In this document: positions 1-13,359 of the stretch, one piece after another | Layout: each line of letters opens with the position of its first letter | Numbering within the stretch: position 1 is the first letter of the stretch | NCBI RefSeq assembly: GCF_954871325.1 | Contig: NC_088775.1 | Span: forward strand, 80,701,561-80,765,560 | DNA from: Gordionus sp. m RMFG-2023 | Lineage: Eukaryota > Nematomorpha > Gordioida > Chordodea > Parachordodidae | Reading direction: 5' to 3' | DNA length: 64,000 nt | The notes under the pieces: generated by a model | What the model was told of the DNA's origin: nothing | Databases searched by the model: none | What the model saw: only the letters and a program-made list of their open reading frames with translations | Made by a program: the position numbers and the translations under genes

Positions 1-724
1 TTTCAATAGTCATATAGGGTCGGGTTAATTTTTTAAAAATAATTTATTTTAAATTTATTCTTACCTTTAGGCAGTATATATTGTTCTTAAAAATATTTAT
101 CTCAAATGATTAATATCTTTTTTTAAAAATCGAGCTGAATTAAATTTGCAAACCAATGTATTAACCGCTTTATAATCGTAGGCTCAATTATAAGCAGTAA
201 AATCTCTGAGGAATAGGTAATCGAGTTAAAGCCCCCCACCCATTTAATAAACTCTTATCATATATCTAGGTAATTTTAGAATAAGAAGGTTGACAAGAAG
301 TAGCTTCCCATGCAACTCATTTCCTTTAAAGCAATGAAAAGATATTACTTCCAAAACCAAAAATATATCTTGTCTCTCTTATAAATCTTTGCACATAAAA
401 TTTTGTATGTATTTATATTTTGACCAAAATGATTTTAATATGGTATTAGGTTAGTTTCATGATTCTAATGATGATTTAATAATTTATTTTGGATTACTTA
501 TTTCGAAGTTAATTTATTGAAAATCATTTTATTTCAATAATAACGCCATTTTTAAATTGTGTTTTAAATTAAATAATATAACTAATGTTAGAGTGAAGAT
601 AATATCGTTTGCTTTTAAACATTTGCAGAAGCAAGGTTAAAAGACTATTTTCGTCACAATTATTTTTAAATTTTAATTTCAAATGCCCCGTAAAATTTCG
701 ATTGAATTACCATAAGAAAATTCT

Positions 725-763
<39 letters not shown>

Positions 764-2323
764 GAAGGAATGAATAATGTCATAGCCAAACAAACTCACC
801 TAAGCAGAATAAGAGAGGCTACATAGTCATTAAAGTCTAAAGAAGATGTCTTTAGCTTTTGATCTACAGTAATATGTGTTATTTCCATGAATCAATAGAA
901 CAATTTTGTCCATACTATAATTCCTGACATATTGAGCCATTTTTAATGTAAAATTCTAGTTTATAAACGCAATTTTATAAGTATATTTAATTATAGAAAT
1001 AAATAAAATATTTTATCCTATCTTAATAAACTTAATATTATATTGCATAGTTAAAACCGGCCTTATTTTTTTATTTTGGGTAGTACATCTTGCTTACATT
1101 AACTTACTAAAATTTAAAAATTATGAAGTTCTGATAAATTTGCCTAAGCTACTACCAAATTTGACTAATCTCTCTTTAGGATTCCACCTTAGTCCAAATC
1201 AAGCCCTGGCCTATATTAAATATATATACTAACCCCGTTGCACATATATATATCTAGTGTGAATTTTGAGAGAGCGTAAGTTTCGACTGGAATAAAACCA
1301 TCTAGCAGTATAATTCAAATGAACTAACCTGGTCTATTTTACCCATTATATCATTAAGAATCTTTAGAATACTCATTAAAAGAAATTGAGTATTTATTTT
1401 AAATATTTCCTTCAATAAATTCAACGGTTGCGTTTTCTTTTTTATAATTATGAAACTTATATCATAGTTAAATTATCATTTTATTTAGATATAACATCAT
1501 TTTCTATATTTCAAACCCGATGGAGATCTTATAGGGCTATAATTTAAAACCTTAAGTTAAAGGTTAGAATTAGTTTAGGGCCACGAACCCACACTGAATC
1601 TTGACCCTAGATTTATTTTTATAAACAATCCTCGAGCCTGAAAAATTCATTTATTTTTATCCCTTTAAATCCCGAATTATTTTGAAAATTAAAAAAAATC
1701 TTTATTTTCTAAAAATATTTATAAAATCTGCAACAAGAGGATTTCGTTTTAATCATTGAAAATCTTGAAATAGTATATATATTTTATTTGAAATGAAAAG
1801 TTTTAGAAAGAAGGCCTCTATAGATGCTAACGCACATCTCGAAATAACGCTAATTTGTAAAACCTTTAATATCATAAACGATACCTCTCTGCAAATATTT
1901 GAGCGAAACATCTTATATGAATAGTATGACTAAAAAAATATGTATAGATATGATTTCATAAGAAAATGGGTGGGAGGGGTAGTACAAATCACCCAATTAT
2001 ATATGCAACTTACTTATAAATTTTTTGAAAGACGCTAAAAACTTCTAGTCTTCATGGCTAACCCTAGAATAAAATGTGAAAAATTACTTTTTTAGAAATT
2101 ATTTATTTTTTAATATATAAATAAAATAGAGTTTTTCTAAAAAAAATAATTACAATTATTTGATTTGTTTTAAGCCGCCATTGTCATTTTAAAAAAATCA
2201 TTTGAGTAAACAAAATGGTGTCAAGCATATTTATAAGTTTAAAAAAAAATAACAAATCACATTGGTAAAATCAACAATTAGTTGTTATACAAAGTATAAA
2301 TAATATTTAAAAAAGGAAGATAA
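1..2323. other. No gene seen; AT-rich sequence downstream of ALG2
   Basis: I see no coding exon, RNA gene or bounded transposon here. An (AT)n microsatellite lies at about 727-761. It lies 3' of ALG2 and may hold its polyadenylation signal, but AATAAA-like strings are too frequent in this DNA to choose one. Confidence 0.5.
727..761. repeat. (AT)n microsatellite
   Basis: Uninterrupted AT dinucleotide run. A similar (TA)n run of about 28 bp lies at 2971-2998 in ALG2 intron 5. Confidence 0.95.
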
Positions 2324-2969
2324 TCAAGTGACAGGTTCCACCATATCTTTTATTATTTCGTCTAATTTATTGGCAAAAATTTCGAAAGAAAAATTATTTG
2401 TCACGTGCTTTACACAATCTTCGGGCTTGATTCTTGTAGAATTTTCAACATCGCCAGAAGATACCTTGTCCCAATCGTTGTAATCTAAATTACATAATTT
2501 AAGCATGTATTATATTAATTTCACACGTAGAGGGGCGTGTTTAAAAGTTTATATATAAAACTTTGAATATTTTTTTGAATAAATATTAGATAAACTTTGA
2601 TAGGGTGATATGATTGTGTTTATTCAATCTCGTAAAAATTACGTCTATATAATTATTTATCATCTTAAATAACTATTTTCTTGATTTTATAAGGTTTGAC
2701 CAAAGCTTGGCTTTAAAAAAAGGGGGGTGGATTCAGATTGAACGAAATTCTTGAAACTAACCTATAAAATTATTAAAAAGGGTGGTATCCTGTTCGTTTT
2801 TTCAAAACTTGCTTCAGTTTAGCTGAGGCTAAATAGATTTTGAACTAGGACACCCATATTGGTTTAGTGCATTAATAAATATTATTTGTAATTTATATAT
2901 TCTTCGGTATAAATAAACGATATTTACGTAAATCTTAAATAGTCTCTTTTTTAGGCTGTTTAGAGAAAG

Positions 2970-3003
<34 letters not shown>

Positions 3004-6000
3004 ACAGATGATTGTTTAAAAATAAGACGAACCAAGACACGGCTTTAGAGTTTAAAATAAAAAGAGTTCGAAGTGGGTTTAGGATTCAGGTTCTCAGTTT
3101 TGTTCAAACTCAGCTGATCAATTTTACCGGAAAGCGATTTCTTAAAAGGCACTATACCCTCTTATTACTATTATAACTAAAATAAATTAATTTTTGAATC
3201 TTAAATGACAAAAAAAATGACCAATAGTTGAGCACTGATTTAGTCACAACGATAAAATAGTATTTACCTTTAAACATGAATAATAATAATTTAAATATTT
3301 TAAAACCTTCTTCACTGTCATTTTTATCGGTTAATTCGCTTTTGAGTAATCTATTTTCAAAGCATTCTTCGGACATAAGATTTTTTTCAAATTCGGAGTC
3401 AGGGTTTGCATCTTAAATATGTATGATCATTAGTATTAACATAAAATAGTTGTACCGATATTATTATTATTATAAAATGATCTGATTTCTAAATTTTCAT
3501 TAAAAACGATATTGAGGATAGAAACCCCTCCCCATTAGAAAATGGTAAATCGGACCACTGTAAAGTGATGATATAGTAAAAGTTAAAGATCTGGTTCTAA
3601 AGGCATAAATGGGAAAAGGCTTAGTAGCTTCTAACAAATAACTATAACAATCAGCCGTAGTCATATGGCCGAAGATCGGGAAGCCAAAAAAAAAATTATT
3701 CTACCAAAAATGTCTCTACTATCGGTATAATGGTTATTGATGTAAATGGGAGAGGAAGCGGCAGAAGATGAAACCGATTCTATAGTAAGAGACGAGATTT
3801 TGCGTTGAAATGGTTCGTCCCGCTGATTTGGGTTATAGTCGTATTCGTAATCTAATGGATATATTGTATTATGTCTTAGTTATTTTATGATAAGGATTCG
3901 AGAAATTAAAAAAATATTATTTTACATAACTTTGTCTTGATTTTGTTTTTATATAAAGGTAATCATAATACCTTTATTTTCTCTTGATCTTCATAGCAGT
4001 CGCGTCGCTAGGGGGGGGGGCGCAGGGGCTCGAGCCTCCTGAAAAATTCAAATAGCCCCCTGAAGCAAAAATATTTTTTAAAAATATCTCCTTAATATCT
4101 CCTTGAACTAAAAATAAATTTTTTGATTGCCCACTGAATGATTTCTTTTATAATTCCATATATAGATATAATTTTATCATTTGGAAATTAATAAGACTTT
4201 AAATTTTTATTAAATGAATATTATTTTAATTATTAGATAAGATTAATACATATAAATTATATTTTCACTATGTCAGCTTGCAATCAAATTCTGTATTAAA
4301 AATATAATATCAATAATTACATATTAATTTAGCTTTAACAGCTGAAGTTTAATCGACTTTTATTATTTAACCCTAATTAAATAAATATAATCATATATTA
4401 TTTGAAAATTAACAAATTTAATATTGTAATTAGCCGAGTTCAAAATGACTAATCAACTGTATATTTATTTTGAAATTTTATTATCATATCTTAAAAATAT
4501 TTTCAAGGTTCAAATAAGTATAAGAGATTTCTTTATAAAAAGTAAGTAGAGATATAGTTTATAATCCTCTACTATATACAGTTGTTTATAAAATATTAGA
4601 TATAATGACACTTTTATAGACGTATTTGACATTTATATAATATATTTCAGTTAATATTATAATAAATTTTACCAATAAATAATTTGATAATAAATTTAAT
4701 AACAAATTACATTCCTGTATTTAACGCCATCTATTTAGTTATAAATAATTTTACAAATTAAACATTTTCTTATTCATTCTGCAATAGATGTTATAAATTT
4801 GATATCTTTTCTTCTCTTTTTTTACATGTTTTTACCTATTTTTTTCTTTTTCGAAAAACAGTCTTGAGTTAAATTCTTAATACAAGTATATTTTTGATAT
4901 TATTACAAACTACTATTATTTTAAGATATAATAACCAAGGTGGTGAACAATATATAAAATCTTAATTGTTTCATAATATCATTCCGGTCCTTATTTTATA
5001 GTTAGAAAATGTTTCATTTCTAATATGGCATTGCCGTGTAAATAACTCCAGGCTTCAATATATTTGCATAATTATTTCTTCCAAAGATTTTTATGTTTTT
5101 ATATTATCAATCTGTCCAACATAATAAATTCTGATAGTTTACATCGTGAGTGTCATGTCTATTACTGCAAATTAACCAGCATCTATTATTTGTGTTGCTA
5201 TGTAATTTAAAATTATTACTATAACGTCGGAGAGCATATAATTTCATATTTTAGATAAACAATAATGGTCAACTGTGTAGTCTTTTATATATCGTTTAAA
5301 ATGGAAGATAATCTTTTAGAAATTTAATATCTCACAATAATTTTCTTGATTACTTATCTAATAATGTCATCTAAGAGGAAGCTCTAACCACCATATAGTT
5401 TTATGATTTGGATTGGTCGTTCATACTCTCTCCTTTAAAAATTGTATATTTGGTTTAGGCCTATAAATTTTTCCTTATTAGTCCATTCTATAAAACATTT
5501 TCTAAAATGGTAACAGAGAGTTATACTAGTTTGATAACTTTTGTCAATGTAAGTTGCTAAGAATTATATTATTGCATTATGTGGTTTTTTATATGCCAGT
5601 TTATTTTGTATGCATAATATAATAAATGATAAAATATGAAAATAGATAAATTGTTCAGAGTTAACAAATTTTAATAAAGTATAATATATTTATATAAAAC
5701 CGGACCGAAGGCCCGCAAATAGGGGAATTTTTTTAGTTGAGCCCCCTGAGATTGTGAAGGCTAGCGACGCCCCTGCTTCATAGATAAAGATATAAAACTT
5801 ACACATTATTAAATTTTTATATTAAATAAGGAGATTAAAGTTAAGGTTGTCGCTTAATGATAATTTCCAAACACGATATATTACATTGTACATTTTTTTG
5901 TCCATTAAAAAATCGAATCGTTGCGAAGATTGGATAAAAAAAATCCTAATATTATTAAAACATATTACTAAGTTCTTACCTATACAGTTAATTATTTTCT

Positions 6001-9000
6001 TAAACCACGGAAGTTTTTAATTTTTAATAAATAAAAATCAAATACCTTCACAAATTCCCGACTTTGCCTTATCACCTTCTTCGCAACCGTTAATGCATTT
6101 GAACATTGCCCGAGAGAATTCTTTAGCATCTCCGGGGGGCTTACATAGGTAACCCGTTTTACCGGGCACAATAGTTTCCAACGGTCCTCCATCCGCTATA
6201 GCTATAACCGGTTTGCCATGGATAGATGCCTCTAAAGGAACTATGCCAAAATGCTCACCTGTGGGTGTGTAACAAAGAGCGACACATGAGCTTGAGAGAG
6301 TTTTAATAATGTAAACATGTTAAAAAATAATTTATCTCCTAACAAATAGAAGCAGACCATTTTCTTTATAAAATTTATCCTCCCCAAACTATTAAAAAAA
6401 TGGCGTGAGTGGTGTAAGAAAGTAAGATTTCATTTGATTTGACAAAATTTTAAAAAAATTCTGAGGGGGTCGGATTGAAACCGGTTGATTTATGGAATTC
6501 ACCATTAATATAATTTAATATGATTTGGATCCGGTGGATTGTTTTCTGAGTTTTTGATACAGTTCTAGTAGCGGTTCTAGCAGGAGAAGAAGATGAAAGG
6601 AAATGTCGGGTAATAATTATTAACTTTTAATATGGAATAATATTATAAAACCAATAGGACTTGATTTAATATTCCTTATGGATAATGGAGTGAATTGAGG
6701 CAAATCAGAATAAGTCTCGAAACCAAGGCCTTCTAACATGGGGGAGAAGCGAATTATTCGAATAATATGGACATTAGATGAATTATTAGAATAATTAATT
6801 TATTCCAAATTATTTGCCTAATTTGCTACATTCCAATAATTTGATCGAAAACTCGAATCATTCGGAATGATTAATAATATGTTTTTTAATAAAATTTGCC
6901 ATTTTTATTAATAACCTATTGATCTAATGGGTGATATGATTAACAAGGTATACTTAAACTCCTCGTGAAAGGCTTTTCTTAGTTGGAACTAATAAGGTGT
7001 CATAAATCTCATGTTATTTAAAAGAATAAATAAAAAAAATACTTTTATCTTAAAAATTAGTTTGGAATTATAAATTAAATTAATATGCTTATTAATTTCA
7101 TTAATAACTTGATCTCATGTTTTTTATTATCAGATTATTATAAATATTTTTTCTTGTTGGAGATTAGATATGCAAAATAAAAATGAAAAATTCTGTCAAT
7201 ATATTTTTATATAAACAATTTATATATATTTTAAAAAAACGAATTATTTGAATTAAATACAAATAGTAAATTTTATTATTCATAAGAATACTAATATTAA
7301 ATTATTCGATTTAGATAGGATAGGGTTCCTTTGTAAAGGAAAAGATGCAAAACATTTGGTGAATTTTTTATTTATTATAAATAATTATGCAAATATGTGA
7401 GCATTTATCAGAAATGATTGTAAATTGATATATTTTTCAATAATATTATAATCATTTATATTCATATACACGTTGTCAGACTCTTTAATTTAAAATTGAA
7501 ATTGCATAATTTAAAAAATAAAACAATTAACTTAAATCAGTAAATTGTTCTTCAAATATTATAATGAAAATTTATAGAACAAAGGATTCTGCATTTTAAA
7601 ATAAAAATTATTTAGGATATTTTGTTCACCGGACATTTTTATCGGTCAGTTTATAATCTAACATTTTCGGTTTGCATTATATTATTATTTTAAAAGAAAG
7701 AAAAAACATACCTCAATAGAGCGTTTTTTTGGTTATTGGAGATAGACTTGAGGAAAACAATATCTTCAGAAGGGATAAGTTTCAAATCTTCGTAGGCTAG
7801 ATTGGTGAGGCGAGAGTAAGTCGTCAGATTTTCCGGCAAATTGGAGTCGAAACCACCAGCTATAACCAGACCTAAGCTATCGGGGCTTGAATGACGGTTA
7901 GATTGCGAGACGATATGGCGCAAATGAACTTTATATGCAATTATTAAATTACTGTATTAAAGATAAAACGATAATTTCTTGCTTTTCCCTATTGCAAAAT
8001 CAAAAGAATTCATTTATTTTCAAATGTATTTAAATAAATAATAAATGTAATATAATAAACATGTTAATAAAAGAAGACATTTAGATATAAATTATAAAGC
8101 AAGAACATTGCATTATTATAATTGATATGTAAATATTATAAAGAGAAATAGATTATTTTTTTAAAAAACAATTAAAATTAACTACTCCACTTCGCGATCT
8201 ACAGAGGTCAATTGTTTTTATAAATGATACGCTAAAAAATCTTGTCAATTTAAAGTAATAGGAAACCATATTTTTGATGTTACCATAAAAATATATAATG
8301 GGAAATATCTGACCTAATAAATTTAGGCATATAAATAAATTTTATGACTAGTGACCGGGTAAGAGTGAACAACAGACGGATCAAAATAGGTTTTCTCCCA
8401 GGGTAAAGCTTTTTGTGAAACTAAACTATTCACTAAATGGTAAAATTTTATATGTTTTCTTTGCATTCCGATTCATTTTAAAGAGAGATGAGCAATTTTT
8501 GTGTTTGTAAAAAAAGGCTGATTTAATCATTAAGCCCTTAGTATATTTAGTAAAATTAATTGAACACTTATTTCAACAAACTATGACTCTTTTTAACTTA
8601 AAAATATACTCGGTATTTATAATATGGTGCAATCAATTTTGAACATAAAATCTTCTATAAAATTAAATATTTGGAAAATAAAATTAGATTATCGTCAGTC
8701 ACACTGCAAAACTTCAATATTTTCAAAATTGTTCAGGTGAATTAAAAAAAAAAACTTTTTTTCAAATTAGTACATTTTAATAAGAAAAGCTAATAATCAT
8801 TTGATTAAAAAAAACATGTTTTATAGTTAAATATCACAAATTATATTTTATTATTGAAAAATAATTACCCCATTGCAGGGTTGTGTAACCGGTCAAATAC
8901 GATTCAGTCAATTGACTCAAATAAATGTTTTAAGACAATATAACCCTTATAATAGTAAAATGAATCTACTTTAAAATATTTTTTAAATTAATTTTCATCA

Positions 9001-10784
9001 ATCCCTTATATATATTTAATAGTAAAATGAATCTACAATATTAAATTTATAATATTTTTTAAATTAATTGTCATTTAATAACTAATGTTTCACTGCAGTC
9101 TTGTTTGTTCTTATTCAAATTCAATATTTATAATCAATTTCCCTGTTGTCGAGATCTTCGATTGATTTTTGTTTCAGTAAGAATGTTAACCCGAATTGAC
9201 CAATTTCTGAAGAAGAAGTATAAATAGGGATTTCTAGTAAAATGTAACTTTTATTAATTGGTGAGCAAAGCTAATTCTACTAACTTGAGACTGGAATCTG
9301 ATTGTTTCTTATGGAAGTTACAGCCTGATTGTTTCTTATGGAAGTTATTTGCTGTGATCACATGTATTTATATTGTTTGTTTCTTTTTTCAAACATATTT
9401 TCTTTTTCTTCAGATTTTTTAGAGTTTTGACCTCAAATAGTCCTCCAGTCATTTGACTGAATTTAACTGGTCAATTGACCAATTTGCCAACCCTGCCCAA
9501 ATGTGATAAAAAACATTTTTCCTATCTTATTAATTTCATGTTTTTAGGTAATAATATATAGGTTTCTCTAAAAATAACATTTTTGAAAAAATATCACATA
9601 TATTAGGTTTTGCAATGATTTGGCAATATGTTTATAATTTTAAAAAAATATAATATTTGTTCCATTTTATATTTTAAAAAGTTAATAATCTTTCCAAATT
9701 TCATAATGGAATATTTCTAGCACATGATTCAAGAGATATAATAAAATTATTATTGCAATATTGGATTAGAAATATCAGGTTTAAAGCCAATAATGATATT
9801 ATAATATTTTTTTAAAAACTAATTTAAAAAGGCTCAAATTGAATAAAAAAATATTTAAGAATTCTACAGTTAATTAATAAATATGGATTCTATAATATAT
9901 AATTTAATCTCCATATTATTAACCATTATAATATCTTAATCTCTCCCCAATATTATTCTTGCTCCTTAAATACACCCCCCCCCCCCCAAATTATATTTGA
10001 CATTATATATGACATGCTTAGAATATATCTTACAAAAGGCACGAAGGACTAGGTCAATATTCTTTTTCCTTTCATATCTATTTAGAGAGAGAAATATATG
10101 GTCTTTGGGAATTTTAAACAATTCTTTTATATACAAATCATCTGCATCTGAACACTTATAATTCAAACATTTTTGAGATATACAAGGATAAAGTACATCC
10201 AACTTTTTTTGAAAATACTTATTATTGTGAAATGTTTGTTTGACAATAGAAGCTTAACCTTAAAATAATATAAAATACAAAATATATATTTTACCAGTAT
10301 AGTTGCTATTGACAATTAATTTATCTGCATATGACATGGATATCTCTTCCAACCAATCTAAAGGGTATCTATAAAAAAATTTGAGCCAACTATCCCTTTG
10401 CGATAATAAGAGATCTGGAAAATGACAATAGAACAAAACTTTATAACCAAATAATTTAAGCAAAGGCACACCAACAGGAATTTGATCACATATAATCAAA
10501 TCACTAAATATATTATTATATATAATATACAATGTTAAAAATAGGAATCGGAGGTATGCAAAACAAGCATAAAAATAATGATAAAATAATTTCCGAGGAA
10601 TCCAATCTCCTACAACTTTTATATCCAATTGTGTTTTAGTTTCATCAAAGCAATGATTACGATTATAATGATTAGTATATATTTTAATTTGATGATTTTT
10701 AGTTTTAAGAGCCAATGCAATATCAATGATAAGTCTTTCAGCCCCTCCTATGCCTAAATCTGGATGAAGAATAATTATTTTCAT
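2324..10784 (-). CDS. ALG2: ALG2, alpha-1,3/1,6-mannosyltransferase, 6 exons
   Basis: ALG2 adds the second and third mannoses to the dolichol-linked N-glycan precursor on the cytosolic face of the ER, using GDP-mannose (family knowledge). Exons, 5' to 3': 10295-10784, 10034-10252, 7712-7928, 6046-6290, 3268-3411, 2324-2484. They sum to 1476 nt (491 residues plus stop) with consistent phases. The N terminus reads HPDLGIGGAERL, followed by CDQIPVGVP, FYCHFPDLLL and LNRYERKKN, all ALG2 signatures. The glycosyltransferase family 4 EX7E motif is complete (E321 and E329 in EHFGIVPLE). A hydrophobic stretch lies at about residues 69-90. The start is the only ATG before the conserved HPDLG. At 491 residues it exceeds the human protein (about 416) because exon 5 adds an acidic, charged insert before the C-terminal FSFEIFANKL. 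Intron 1 is only 42 bp; introns 2 and 4 hold hAT-type elements. An alternative exon 5 donor (GAAG|GTTTT) would drop a short hydrophobic run and keep the frame. Confidence 0.95.
3997..5775. mobile_element. Non-autonomous hAT-type element in ALG2 intron 4
   Basis: The 5' end reads CAGTCGCGTCGCTAGGG and the 3' end, reverse-complemented, reads CAGGGGCGTCGCTAGCC. Perfect 8-bp direct repeats CTTCATAG flank it at 3989-3996 and 5776-5783. Terminal CAG and an 8-bp duplication are hAT hallmarks. The 1.8-kb interior is AT-rich with no transposase frame, so it would have to move with help from another element. Confidence 0.88.
8876..9495. mobile_element. hAT-like MITE with CAGGGTTG termini in ALG2 intron 2
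   Basis: The left end starts CAGGGTTGTGTAACC and the right end, reverse-complemented, CAGGGTTGGCAAATT. Both subterminal regions carry GGTCAAT/GTCAATTGAC motifs. Flanks CCCCATTG and CCCAAATG agree at 6 of 8 positions, consistent with an old hAT duplication. A block with TAGTAAAATGAATCTAC is repeated twice inside. No coding capacity. Confidence 0.7.
9975..9987. repeat. Poly-C tract at the start of ALG2 intron 2
   Basis: An uninterrupted run of C in otherwise AT-rich DNA, about 50 bp inside intron 2 past the exon 2 donor. Homopolymer lengths like this are often unreliable in assemblies. Confidence 0.8.
10253..10294 (-). other. 42-bp micro-intron, ALG2 intron 1
   Basis: The exon 1 donor reads ACTG|GTAAAA and the acceptor GTTAAG|CTTC. 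Removing 42 bp fuses the frames into the conserved run that joins NSNYT to DVLYP in ALG2. See the finding on micro-introns. Confidence 0.85.
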
Positions 10785-12715
10785 TTTTTATAAACCATAT
10801 GATAGTGGATTGTTTAAAAATATAATAATATAATAAAGTGTTAGGCTTATCCTATTAATAAAAAAAAATTGATATCAATAAAGCTAATTTTCTAATAACA
10901 CATAGGTATGTAAAGTGTTGTAATTAAAGTTTTATTTTGTTATAAATTTCGATGTAATGTCAAGAAGATTTCAATAAATTAATATTCAGTTTATTGAAGT
11001 TTTGATGAAGATGAAATAAAAGATTCTATTGTTCATTAAGTTACAAAATATATAATATTATAATAGCCTCTCTTTGGCACCGTTTATAAAAATTTGGTCA
11101 AAGGGATAACAAAGCGTAAATTAAACTACCAGGAAAGCAAGCGAATTTTTATTTGAGATAAAATATTAGTATTTGAAAATGAGCGGAATTTGTCTGTTTT
11201 TTGAAAATGCTTGTGCCAAATTTTAAAAGCTATTTGTCAAAAAAAATTACTAGTTAAAATCAAAGATAGATTTGTTAATCTATTACTATTCATCCTATGG
11301 AGTTAAACTATGAAAAATTTTTGGCTTGGTTCTTCAAATTTCAAATTGGCGTTTTTGTCTTCCTTTTCCCATAATCAATGTTTTTTATTCAAATTTCTAG
11401 AGCTATATAATATTTTAATTATATTTTAAAATCACTATTCATTTAAAATTAATTACCCGTATTAAATTGAGAGACCTGAACTTAATTTCTAATATTTTAT
11501 TAACTAAAACCACCAAAAATATTTAGAACTAGTCTTGTTAAATAACTATATTTGAGTCGAATTTTAAAAACGGCTTACTAAATATTTATCCAGAAATCAC
11601 GCAAGTCTGAAGATTTTTCTCATAGATGGTACAAAAGTTTGGACACCTATTAACGAAATCACGAGGCTTAGGCAATGCATATCTTCTGGCTTGGCTAATT
11701 ACAATCTGATTCAAATTTAATAAAGTAAAAGGGAAAAAGGCATATATTGTTTTGTGTAACCTTAAAATAGTGAAACATATAATTAAAACTTATAATAAAA
11801 AAAAATAGAATTTACGATAAATGATTATTTTAATATAAATTGGAATTAGTTCTTTCTTAAAATTTATTAAAATAAAGATCAAAAATTGCCTTTTTTTATA
11901 GCAACGTATAAAATAATTAGATTGTAATAAGAATTATAAACAAATTAACAATAAGTATAACAGAATATAGATACTTATTATAGACTAAATTTGATATTTA
12001 TGATTTTTTTTACCTATATAATATCTCGGTCAAAACAACGTATCAATCTAATTTTGTTTAAGTTAAAATATCTTAGGGTATCAAAAGCCACGAATTTGGG
12101 TTAAGTAAAGATATCTCTCACGACATTTCACTTATTACCTTACACCAATTAAATTGGTTTTTTGAACACCTGAAGAGAATATAACTGCACCAATTACATA
12201 GGAAAAATTATTGGAAGGTAAGTGAAGAGGAAGACTTGGGACGAAATGGTAGGGTTATTAGACAAAAATAAATGAAAATTATGATAAAGAACGATAAGTG
12301 TAGATTTTCATATCTTTTTCCTCTAAATAATATATCCAAAAAATAAATAATTAGATTTTTAAAAAAAACAATTATGGTTAAATTAGAATAGACCCATAAA
12401 TATTTTGGTAAGAGTAAGACTTAAATCTTTTTCCACCCGTCGAGATAAAAAAAATTAGAAGAATGTTTTTCTTGGTTTTATAAGATTAAATAGTATACTA
12501 TTATTTCAATCAAATAAATTTATAATCTTTAATTAGTAAAATTATTTTGGAATGAAGATTTTATTTTATATTAATTAACAAGAAAAATAGCTCAAGAGAG
12601 GCTCCAATTATCAAACTTTTTACCTATTTTTTAAGAGTAGATTAAAATCAATTTTCCATATGTTGAAAGGGCTTGGTTGCAACCTGCTTGTATAAAATAT
12701 TAATAATTTTTATGA
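10785..12715. other. Intergenic, ALG2 5' flank
   Basis: No gene is seen. A decayed copy of the TAGTGTTGTT MITE family lies at about 11530-11710: GTCTTGTTAAA at the left, then phrases such as GTCTGAAGATTTTTCTCATAGATGG and CGAGGCTTAGGCAAT shared with other copies. The ALG2 promoter should lie at the proximal end, but no motif can be chosen. Confidence 0.45.
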
Positions 12716-12723
12716 TTTTAATT

Positions 12724-13131
12724 AGAGATCTGCAATGTCAAACTCGGTACCAGGCTCATGTCATAAAATATTTTTGGGCCAGAACGGTTAAACAAAATTA
12801 ACAGGATGAGGCTGGGCAAAAAAATTATTGAAGGATGACAATACAATCTAGACCATAATTAATATTTTTTGCTCATATTATAAATTATAACATTAAATTT
12901 ATAATTTAATCTTAAAATATGGTCAAATCATCTATTTGATAGAAGTTACAATCCATAAAAGTTTAGTATTTTTTTAAAATTTAACAAGCTGTTTATTGAT
13001 GTTCAACAATATTTCGGGTTAAGCTTTGATTTAAAAAAATAGTTAGACTAAATAAAAAATTTGGCATGCCGGATGAAAACTAAATCCCAGCTGGGCCAAG
13101 CATAAAAATTTTGCTATTTCCAGATCTATCG
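12724..13131. mobile_element. hAT MITE, GATCTGCA terminus family
   Basis: The left end starts AGAGATCTGCAA; the right end carries the related inverted CCAGATCTATCG. Perfect 8-bp direct repeats TTTTAATT lie at 12716-12723 and 13132-13139. The interior has GGGCC/GGGCTGG-type words as in the other copies at 20509 and 46025. Non-coding, between ANKLE2 and ALG2. Confidence 0.8.
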
Positions 13132-13359
13132 TTTTAATTAATCTAAACTGATCATTTTTAAAAATAAGCTTTGATAACATACTATAAGTTTATTTCAAGT
13201 CATATTAAATATATAATATATATTAATAATCTATTTTGATAAAAAAATAACATTATAATCTAAATAAATAAATAGTTTTAAAAAAATAGAAAAATATTCA
13301 CAAAATGCTAGGTAAAATTTTAAAATGATTCATGATTAGATTGGATTGTTAGTTTATAG

